The translations under genes and the position numbers were made by a program. Source: Proteobacteria bacterium UBA6522 (GTDB lineage: Bacteria > Pseudomonadota > Gammaproteobacteria > Steroidobacterales > Rariloculaceae). Taken from it: DNA of 17,332 bases. Where the stretch lies: NCBI GenBank assembly GCA_002434915.1, contig DJLG01000173.1, forward strand, positions 1 through 17,332. The letters run 5' to 3'. This document shows, one piece after another, positions 7,908 through 15,038 of the stretch (position 1 is the stretch's first letter; the number at the start of each line of letters is the position of its first letter). The notes beneath the pieces were generated by a model. That model was not told where the DNA came from and did not search any database. It worked only from the letters and a program-made list of their open reading frames with translations.

Positions 7908-8803
7908 GAGCTGCTTTGACGTGTTTTTTTGTTACTACGTTTTGTTTAACAAGCAGTGCAAAAGCTGAGCTGTATTACCTAATTGTTGCTGGTTTGGGTG
8001 GAGAGCCGCGTTATGAAGAGCGCTTTGAATTGCAGGTTGAATCCATGGCCCAGGCGGCGCGCCGCTCAAATGGTGATGATTCCAGAATTTCTCTTCTAAA
8101 AGGGGACAGTGCGAACCGTGATGCTCTGATTTTAGAGTTGCAGAGATTATCTGAGGTAGTAATGTCTACTGATCAGCTTGCAGTCTTTCTTGTCGGGCAT
8201 GGCACCCATGATGGCGAACAGTACAAGTTTAATTTGCCGGGTCCAGATATTGATGGTGAGACGCTTTCTTCTTTGTTGAAAGATATACCAGCAAGTCGAC
8301 AAGTAGTTGTAAATGCGACTAGCGCAAGTGGCGCTGTGCTCGACTCATGGTTGACCGAAGGGCGTACCCTCATTACGGCAACAAAGAGTGCGGGTGAACG
8401 TAATGCCACCCGTTTTGGTACGTATTGGTCAGCTGCACTTTCAAGTAATGAAGCAGACATCAATAAAAATGGTGCAATTACTGTTCAAGAGGCATTTGAT
8501 TTTGCTGCAAGTAAGGTTGCAGACAGCTATGAAAGTGAAGGCCTATTAGCAACAGAACATCCAGCGCTTGTAGGTGAAATGTCTGCAACCTTAAATGTTT
8601 CTCTTCTTGAGGAACGAATTGCAACTACTGCAGAGCTTGAGGTTCTTATGGATCAGTTGAATGCGTTGGAGGGCGAGATAGGGGCCCTGCGCCAGAGTCG
8701 AGAAAATATGGATAGTGTGGTTTATTTTGATGAGCTTCAAGGTTTGCTTTTGGAATTAGCGTTGGTTCAGCGCGAGATAGATGAGATTCGTGGAATTGAC
8801 TGA
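7904..8803 (+). CDS. Secreted caspase/legumain-like protein, catalytic Cys apparently replaced
   Basis: The 299-residue product begins with a signal peptide (MRAALTCFFVTTFCLTSSAKA). The following domain has the layout of clan CD peptidases: strand YYLIVAG, helix, then LAVFLVGHGTHDG with the expected catalytic His at H99, then the VVVNATSASG strand at 134-143. In active caspase or legumain relatives this last strand ends in a C-x-S-G pattern; here the aligned position is S140 (S-A-S-G), so the Cys nucleophile seems to be lost. A helical tail (about 225-299) rich in Leu and Glu suggests a coiled coil that could bind the neighbouring membrane proteins. The ATG at 7904 overlaps the upstream stop (ATGA) and has GGGGA before it; a GTG at 7874 is possible but would overlap more and spoil the signal peptide. 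The fold assignment rests on motif order and is moderately sure. The role may be a pseudo-protease scaffold. Confidence 0.65.
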   Translation: MRAALTCFFVTTFCLTSSAKAELYYLIVAGLGGEPRYEERFELQVESMAQAARRSNGDDSRISLLKGDSANRDALILELQRLSEVVMSTDQLAVFLVGHGTHDGEQYKFNLPGPDIDGETLSSLLKDIPASRQVVVNATSASGAVLDSWLTEGRTLITATKSAGERNATRFGTYWSAALSSNEADINKNGAITVQEAFDFAASKVADSYESEGLLATEHPALVGEMSATLNVSLLEERIATTAELEVLMDQLNALEGEIGALRQSRENMDSVVYFDELQGLLLELALVQREIDEIRGID

Positions 8804-8806
8804 GAA

Positions 8807-11077
8807 GTGAAACAGTTTTTTATAATAGTAAGTCTATGTTTTATTGGTATTCACCAGGCTGGGGCTCAGTCCTTCGACTATTCTGCAGATAGAGACCCTG
8901 CACTGAGAGTTTGTGATGAGCTATTGCACAGTGGCCAGCGTTTTGAAGCCAACAGTTGCTATGCATCTCTTTTAACGGATAGCGCAGATGCTCTCATTAG
9001 GGCAGAAGCAGCTTGGCAGATGGGTGACCTACAAGCTGCTAATGCCTATTTTAGAACTGCCGTAGAAATTGACCCTGAATCTCCGCGTGCCAGGACTCGT
9101 TGGGCACGTCTATTTCTAATGACTCATCAAAATAGTGATGCTATTAAGCTTTTTCAGGAGGCGCTAGAACTCAATTCAGAATACTTGCCAGCAAAACTTG
9201 GTTTAGCAACGGTTGCTACTGGTCGGTTTGAGGATAGAGCTAATGCCCTGGTTGAGGCTGTACTAGAGGCGGACTCATTGCAGCTCGAAGCTCAATTATT
9301 GAGAGCTCGTATGAGTCTCGAGGATGGCTCGCTGGAAGCGGCAAACGAGTCTCTAGATGAGGCGCTTAGAATAGCTGAGATAAAAAACCTCCCTCCTTTA
9401 GAGGTCTACGCTCTTAAGGCATCTTCTGATCTTCTAAGAGGTGTAACTGAGAGCGAGTGGACTCAACGGGCTTTAGATTTTAATCCACAATACGGAGAAA
9501 TTTTTGCAATACCAGCACATTTTTATGTAATTACAAGACGCTATCGGGAGGCTATAGCACTGCTTTTTGATGCTGTGCGAATACAGCCCAATCTCTGGTC
9601 TGCGCATACTGAACTTGGCATTAACTTGCTTCGACAGAATCGCGTTGATGAAGCGCAACACCATCTGTCTCTTGCATACCAGGGAGATCCTTACAGTGCT
9701 CAGATCGTAAATACTTTGCGACTTATCGATAGCCTAGAGAATTTTCAGGTTTTACACAGAGATTTACCACCCCTGGACAGTGATACCTTGCTTGATGATA
9801 GGCCAGGAATGATTTTACGCCTGCATAATGATGAGGCGCCAATTATCGAGGCCTATGTGACCAAGCTTGTGGCAGACAGTATCCAAGCATTTACAAAACG
9901 TTATCAGTTTGAGCTACGCGAACCAGTGGTGGCTGAGTTATATCCAGATCACGATGATTTTGCCGTTAGGACATCTGGATTGCCCGGCATTGGGCTTTTG
10001 GGTGTGGCATTTGGGTACCTTGTAGCAATGGATAGTCCATCAGGTCGAGGTGAAGGTGAGTTTCATTGGGGCACGACTCTTTGGCATGAGATGGCACATG
10101 TATTCACACTGGAAGCAACAAATCATCTAGTTCCTAGGTGGTTTAGTGAGGGTGTATCGGTATTTGAGGAATGGTCTACTGGACCCAGGCCAGGCCGCCA
10201 CATTCCAATGCATGTTCTTGATGCAATGAAAGAGGAAAAGTTTCTATCTATCTTAGATATTGATAGAGGATTCATTCGTCCTGAATACCAGGGACAGATT
10301 ATGGTTTCCTATATGCAGGCGGGGCTGATATGTCAGTACATTGAACGTGACTGGGGACAACAGGGACTTGTTGATTTGCTTCAGTTATATCGGGATGGCG
10401 CTGATACTGGTGAAGCTATTGAGGAAGGATTAGGAGTGACTCCAAGTCAATTTGATTTAGGCTTTAATTCATTTGTTGAGTCTGCATTTCGGCCTACACT
10501 CGATGTGTTAGATGATTGGAAAGAGCAAACACAATTAGCTCACGAGGCTGCCAATGAAGGTGATTGGAATCGTGTATTAGCATTGAGCTCTGCCTCAATA
10601 CAACTATATCCTGGCTATGTTGAGGAGGGCGATGTCTATATCCTAAATGCTAAGGCACATGAAGAGTTAGGGCAGGCAGGGGCTGCGATTGACAGGTTAG
10701 AGGAATATTGGAGACTCGGTGGTTACGAGCCTAGAGTTTTACATCAGCTCGCAGACTGGTTATATCAGTCAAATCGTCCCGATGATGCGATTGCTGTTTT
10801 AAATGATGTGATTTTTTCTGCGCCGCTAGATGAGTCTCTCCATACCAAGCTTGGCGACTGGTTGCTTGAGTCCGAAAAGGGGGAGCTTGCGTTGCGCGAG
10901 TACTCGTCATTGCTAGCGATGAAGCCCCACGATGAGGCAGCCGCTCACTATCGATTGGCGACGGCCTATAGACAACTTGAAAACGAAGAAAAGACTAGAG
11001 AACATTTATTGTATGCTTTGGAAACCGCCCCTCATTATAGGGAGGCCCAGCAATTGCTATTGGAGATCCTACGTTGA
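8807..11077 (+). CDS. Secreted TPR protein with gluzincin (peptidase MA-like) domain
   Basis: The 756-residue protein has a signal peptide (MKQFFIIVSLCFIGIHQAGA) followed by tetratricopeptide repeats up to about residue 300 (for example AAWQMGDLQAANAYFRTAVEIDPESPRA, given here as 68-95). A metallopeptidase domain follows (about 340-525): HEMAH at 427-431 supplies the HExxH zinc ligands and catalytic Glu, and WFSEG with E448 supplies the third ligand 17 residues later, as in peptidase MA family gluzincins. Further TPRs fill about 555-756. It should act in the periplasm, with the TPRs gathering partners or substrates around the peptidase. The GTG start at 8807 is three bases after the upstream stop. 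Its stop overlaps the next start (TTGA). The substrate is unknown; proteolysis is predicted, since all visible active-site residues are intact. Confidence 0.85.
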   Translation: MKQFFIIVSLCFIGIHQAGAQSFDYSADRDPALRVCDELLHSGQRFEANSCYASLLTDSADALIRAEAAWQMGDLQAANAYFRTAVEIDPESPRARTRWARLFLMTHQNSDAIKLFQEALELNSEYLPAKLGLATVATGRFEDRANALVEAVLEADSLQLEAQLLRARMSLEDGSLEAANESLDEALRIAEIKNLPPLEVYALKASSDLLRGVTESEWTQRALDFNPQYGEIFAIPAHFYVITRRYREAIALLFDAVRIQPNLWSAHTELGINLLRQNRVDEAQHHLSLAYQGDPYSAQIVNTLRLIDSLENFQVLHRDLPPLDSDTLLDDRPGMILRLHNDEAPIIEAYVTKLVADSIQAFTKRYQFELREPVVAELYPDHDDFAVRTSGLPGIGLLGVAFGYLVAMDSPSGRGEGEFHWGTTLWHEMAHVFTLEATNHLVPRWFSEGVSVFEEWSTGPRPGRHIPMHVLDAMKEEKFLSILDIDRGFIRPEYQGQIMVSYMQAGLICQYIERDWGQQGLVDLLQLYRDGADTGEAIEEGLGVTPSQFDLGFNSFVESAFRPTLDVLDDWKEQTQLAHEAANEGDWNRVLALSSASIQLYPGYVEEGDVYILNAKAHEELGQAGAAIDRLEEYWRLGGYEPRVLHQLADWLYQSNRPDDAIAVLNDVIFSAPLDESLHTKLGDWLLESEKGELALREYSSLLAMKPHDEAAAHYRLATAYRQLENEEKTREHLLYALETAPHYREAQQLLLEILR

Positions 11078-12114
11078 GTTCTGAAACAGTTAGCCAGCTT
11101 GATACTGAAGAAGCCCGAACCTTGATTGAGACATTTAAGGGTTCTTTAGAGAGTATTCGTATTGAGGTAGGTAAGGTCATTATTGGACAAGAGGAGGTTG
11201 TAGACAACCTTTTAATGACACTTTTGGTAGGTGGACATTGTCTGATTACCGGAATGCCGGGTACAGCAAAAACATTACTTGTAAGAACGCTTGCTTCTGC
11301 TCTAGGCCTTTCATTTAAGCGTATTCAGTTCACGCCAGACTTGATGCCTACTGATGTGACGGGTACCGATATTATCGAAGAAGACGCCAATGGTCGTAGA
11401 ACTTGGACGTTTGTGCCTGGACCACTTTTCGCTAATGTTTTATTAGCGGATGAGATAAATCGAACACCTCCTAAAACCCAGTCTGCACTGCTAGAAGCCA
11501 TGCAGGAGAAAACGGTGACAGTTCGCGGTAGTGTGCATCAGATAGCCCCTCCATTTTTTGTTTTAGCGACACAAAACCCAATTGAACTGGAGGGGACTTA
11601 TCCACTTCCAGAGGCGCAATTGGATCGATTTTTGTTTAATGTCATTTTGGATTATCTCAGCGATGATGATGAGCTTGCTGTTGTTGAGCGGTTTACGACT
11701 CGGATGGATGTTCCAGAGGTAGGCGCTGTTACTACGCCAGAACAAATCCTACAGTTCCAAGCGCTTGTTCGCCAAGTCCCAATATCCGATACCGTAAGTC
11801 GTTTTGCTGTGAACCTGGTTCGTTCGACGCGCCCTGATGACCCGATAGCGCCAGAAATTGTAAAACGTTATGTGCAATATGGGGCTAGTGTGCGTGCAAC
11901 GATGTTTCTATCTTTGGCCGCTAAGGCTAGGGCTTTGATGATGGGCCGTTATCACGTGACTCAGGATGATATTGCAGCTCTTGTATTACCTGTTATGAGA
12001 CACCGTGTCCTTACAAATTACTTCGCTGAATCAGACAAAGTAAGCGTGGATGATATTTTGACTCAGCTAACTGAGACGGTTGATGCCACCGGCCGTACAT
12101 CAAAAACAGGGTAA
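11074..12114 (+). CDS. MoxR-family AAA+ ATPase
   Basis: This 346-residue cytoplasmic ATPase belongs to the MoxR branch of AAA+ proteins, chaperone-like machines that usually work with VWA-domain partners encoded beside them. Visible elements are VIIGQEEVV (35-43), Walker A GMPGTAKT (60-67), RIQFTPDLMPTDVTG (83-97), Walker B LLADEINR (123-130; D126, E127), sensor 1 ATQNP (165-169), and the LPEAQLDRF segment with R185. The C-terminal lid has the usual RHRVLTNYFAE block. The length is typical. The start is TTG overlapping the previous stop (TTGA), supported by GGAG eight bases upstream. The next gene (DUF58) follows after three bases, the classical MoxR-DUF58 pair. The client of the ATPase is not evident. 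No symbol is given because moxR is used loosely. Confidence 0.93.
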   Translation: MSSETVSQLDTEEARTLIETFKGSLESIRIEVGKVIIGQEEVVDNLLMTLLVGGHCLITGMPGTAKTLLVRTLASALGLSFKRIQFTPDLMPTDVTGTDIIEEDANGRRTWTFVPGPLFANVLLADEINRTPPKTQSALLEAMQEKTVTVRGSVHQIAPPFFVLATQNPIELEGTYPLPEAQLDRFLFNVILDYLSDDDELAVVERFTTRMDVPEVGAVTTPEQILQFQALVRQVPISDTVSRFAVNLVRSTRPDDPIAPEIVKRYVQYGASVRATMFLSLAAKARALMMGRYHVTQDDIAALVLPVMRHRVLTNYFAESDKVSVDDILTQLTETVDATGRTSKTG

Positions 12115-12117
12115 GGT

Positions 12118-13044
12118 TTGGCTGTGCCTGGAATAGCTAGAAGAGAGTCAGGAGATATTCAAAACCTTCTCCATCCTGAGGTGTTAGCCAGTCTATCAAA
12201 CCTTGAACTAGTTGCACGTGCGGCCGTTCACGGATTTCTTAATGGCCTTCATCGTTCACCTTTTTTTGGATTCAGTCAGGAGTTTGCTGAATATAAAGCC
12301 TATGCGGAAGGTGATGATCCTCGTTTTGTAGATTGGAATGTTTATGCTAGGACTGAGCGCACATATATTAAAAGGTATCTGGGGGAGACTAATACCAGAC
12401 TAGTGATACTTCTCGATTCCAGTGCGTCTATGGGATATAGCTCTGGGCCAGTTTCAAAATTGCAGTATGCAAAGTTTCTGGCTGCAACATTGGCCTACCT
12501 TGCAGCTCAGCAGCATGATGCGGTTGGTTTGATAGTTTTTGACGAAGAAGTTCGCGAATATCGCCCAGCGTCGTCACGACTTGGAAGTTTAAGTGGCATA
12601 TTGCATGCGATTGACCGTGCTTCACCTGGAACGGGTACTAATTTAAACGTGCCATTTGAAAAGTTTCATCAGTTCGAGCGTGGGAGAGGATTAGTAGTCG
12701 TTATTTCAGATTTTTATTGTGATCCAGAAGCAATGATAAAGGGCGTTCAACCGCTAGCTTATCAGGGGCAAGATGTTGCATTGTTTCAACTGCTTGATCC
12801 GCAGGAGCTTGATCCGGAATTGCGAGAATCTGCATTAATGGAGGATATGGAAACTGGTGAGGCTATGGAAGTATCACCGACGTTTATGCGTTCTCGATAC
12901 AGAAACAAACTTCAAGAGCATATTGATACTATTCATAGCAGTGCTTCCGGGGTGGGAACAGATCATGTGTTAGTCAACACAACTGATCCACTTGATATTG
13001 CTTTAAAAAATTATTTGCTGTTTCGTCAGGGTCGAGGCAGATGA
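12118..13044 (+). CDS. DUF58 / VWA-like protein (MoxR partner)
   Basis: The 308-residue protein carries the DUF58 hallmark YAEGDDPRFVDWNVYARTER (62-81), followed by a VWA-like fold with all three metal-site motifs: DSSAS (100-104), T174 in GTGTNL, and D198 in ISDFYCD. There is no signal peptide or membrane segment, so it is cytoplasmic, where it can contact the MoxR ATPase encoded just before. DUF58 proteins are regular MoxR partners and are thought to link the ATPase to membrane VWA proteins. Two starts compete: TTG at 12118 and GTG at 12124. AAGG at 12113-12116 is seven bases before the GTG, which makes the GTG attractive; the product would be two residues shorter. The stop overlaps the next ATG (ATGA). 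Confidence 0.92.
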   Translation: MAVPGIARRESGDIQNLLHPEVLASLSNLELVARAAVHGFLNGLHRSPFFGFSQEFAEYKAYAEGDDPRFVDWNVYARTERTYIKRYLGETNTRLVILLDSSASMGYSSGPVSKLQYAKFLAATLAYLAAQQHDAVGLIVFDEEVREYRPASSRLGSLSGILHAIDRASPGTGTNLNVPFEKFHQFERGRGLVVVISDFYCDPEAMIKGVQPLAYQGQDVALFQLLDPQELDPELRESALMEDMETGEAMEVSPTFMRSRYRNKLQEHIDTIHSSASGVGTDHVLVNTTDPLDIALKNYLLFRQGRGR

Positions 13045-15038
13045 CCCTGCTCGCTCCCGCATTCCTTTTTGGCCTATTGGCTATTGGTGTGCCGATTTGG
13101 TTACATCGCTTGTCTTCTGAGAATCCAAACCGACAACCCTTCAGTTCGGTAATGTTTCTGGAGCCAGGCGAGCCAAGACGTGTTTTAGCCAAGAAGTTAA
13201 AATATTTGTTGTTGTTTTCGCTAAGGGTTGGTGTGTTGTCCCTCTTAGCTCTGGGATTTGCTGGGCTTGCTTTAGAAGGGAGTCTTCAAAACATAGTAGC
13301 TGAAACTGCAAGACTTAATGTAATTGTTATGGATCGCTCTGCATCTATGTCCCTTGGCAATCGTTGGGAACGCGCTCAAGCAACAGCTGACACAATTATC
13401 AATGATCTGGATAATTCTGATGTTGTTCAGGTGGTTGCTGCTGATAGGATTATTGAGATTCTTGCAGAACCTTCACTTGAGCGTGCTCCAATTCGTCAGG
13501 CTATAAATATTGCTGAGCCAGGTCCTTTTCGTATTGATTATGGGCAATTGATGAGTTCGATGGAAAGTTTGCTTCGTGGAGCAGAGTTGCCAGTGGTTTT
13601 GCATATCATCACAGACGCACAACAGAGCGCCTTGCCCACGCGTTTTGCTGATTTAGCCCCTCGTACTTCATTAGAATTGGTAGTTCATAACATATCGGTC
13701 GCGGGAGAAGAAAACTGGGCTTTAGACGGACTTGTCTGGTCAGCATTATCAGGTGAATTAACTGCTAGCCTTCGTGGATATTCTGAACAGGATGTAGAGA
13801 GAACCGTTACATTGCGACTAAACGGAACAGAGGTTGCAACACAAAATGTTTCTGTTGGAGCGGGTCAGACTGCACAAGTCAATTTTATTGGGGTAGACCT
13901 TTCTACTGGAATAAATCAAGTTGTTGCAGAGCTAAGCCCTAATGATGAACTAACGTTAGATGATGAGCGATACTTGGTTGTGAAACAGCCTATACCTCGG
14001 CCTATTCTTTTGGTCAGTAGTAATAATCGGGATAGCTCCTCATTATTTTTGACATCAGCACTCCAGACGTTAGCTGCTCAGGTCTATGAGATTCAGCAAA
14101 TTTCACCAGTGGAACTGACTAGCCAATCTCTTGAAAATTACGTATTTATCGTAATCGCTGATGCTGGTGTATTAGTAGAGAATGATTCTGTGGTTCTCAG
14201 TGATTATGTAGAATCTGGTGGGGCTGTTTTTATGGCGTTGTCCCAGCGTTCAGCAGGTCTAAATTCTTTGCCAATAACCGGACATAGTCTCGGTTCTTTC
14301 TCGCAGTTCAGGGTTGAGGATGGAGGATTTCTATCTGTTGGAAATGTGGACAGTTCACATTCAGTACTTAGACAGTTAGAAGAGCTAAGATCAGCGAGGT
14401 TTTATCGCCATATTCCAGTAGAGACTCAGTCATCTGATACGGTTCTTATGCGGCTTGAGGATGGTTCGCCATTGCTCATAGAGCATCCTATAGGCGAGGG
14501 ACGTGCCCTGATTTTTACTTCCTCTCTAGATAGAGAATGGAATGATTTGCCTTTACAGCCGGTATTTGTTCCATTTATGGCACAGCTTTCTTCTTATATG
14601 GCAGGCGATGACCGTATTAGTACTGTTGCCAGATTAGGCGGCACTCTCTCATCTCGGTCAATGGGGTTTTCTGGTGGACAGATATTTAGGCCTGATGGAG
14701 AAACAGCTCTTGGTTTAGCGGGCGCAGGTGCGGGTGGCGAGGTAATTGTTGATCAAATTGGCTTTTATGAGGTATTGGCTTCGGGGCAAACCGAGTCTGT
14801 AGCAGTCAATATAGATGCACAGGAGTCGGATGTGACTTCAATGCCTGATAACGGATTTATTCGATGGAGTGAGCTTGGTTCAGGGCCTGTACAAGATGCA
14901 GGAGGAAGCATGGAAATCGTTGATGATGCATCTACAGATCTCTGGCCCTTGATCCTCTTTTTGCTTTTGGCTCTAGTTATCGTGGAATCCTGGGTCGGAA
15001 ACTGGCATCTTAGTGTGCGAAGAGGAATTGCAGCATGA
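13041..15038 (+). CDS. BatA-like membrane protein with VWA and amidotransferase-like domains
   Basis: The 665-residue protein opens with the BatA/aerotolerance-type N-terminal module: MTLLAPAFLFGLLAIGVPIWLHRL (first membrane segment, about 3-21, described here by position), a short cytoplasmic loop with FSSVMFL, then KYLLLFSLRVGVLSLLALGFAGLAL around 54-78. A VWA domain follows (about 92-210) with DRSAS at 98-102 and D192 in ITDAQQS. The usual metal-site Thr is not found where expected (FRIDYGQL, about 163-170), so the site looks degenerate. From about 317 an amidotransferase-like Rossmann domain runs to about 520 (IPRPILLVSS, ENYVFIVIADAGV). A C-terminal membrane segment (about 637-652, ILFLLLALVIV) follows. 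It overlaps both neighbours by ATGA. In other bacteria such proteins may carry DUF4159 at the C-terminus; here that domain is the separate gene at 4666-5454. Confidence 0.87.
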   Translation: MTLLAPAFLFGLLAIGVPIWLHRLSSENPNRQPFSSVMFLEPGEPRRVLAKKLKYLLLFSLRVGVLSLLALGFAGLALEGSLQNIVAETARLNVIVMDRSASMSLGNRWERAQATADTIINDLDNSDVVQVVAADRIIEILAEPSLERAPIRQAINIAEPGPFRIDYGQLMSSMESLLRGAELPVVLHIITDAQQSALPTRFADLAPRTSLELVVHNISVAGEENWALDGLVWSALSGELTASLRGYSEQDVERTVTLRLNGTEVATQNVSVGAGQTAQVNFIGVDLSTGINQVVAELSPNDELTLDDERYLVVKQPIPRPILLVSSNNRDSSSLFLTSALQTLAAQVYEIQQISPVELTSQSLENYVFIVIADAGVLVENDSVVLSDYVESGGAVFMALSQRSAGLNSLPITGHSLGSFSQFRVEDGGFLSVGNVDSSHSVLRQLEELRSARFYRHIPVETQSSDTVLMRLEDGSPLLIEHPIGEGRALIFTSSLDREWNDLPLQPVFVPFMAQLSSYMAGDDRISTVARLGGTLSSRSMGFSGGQIFRPDGETALGLAGAGAGGEVIVDQIGFYEVLASGQTESVAVNIDAQESDVTSMPDNGFIRWSELGSGPVQDAGGSMEIVDDASTDLWPLILFLLLALVIVESWVGNWHLSVRRGIAA

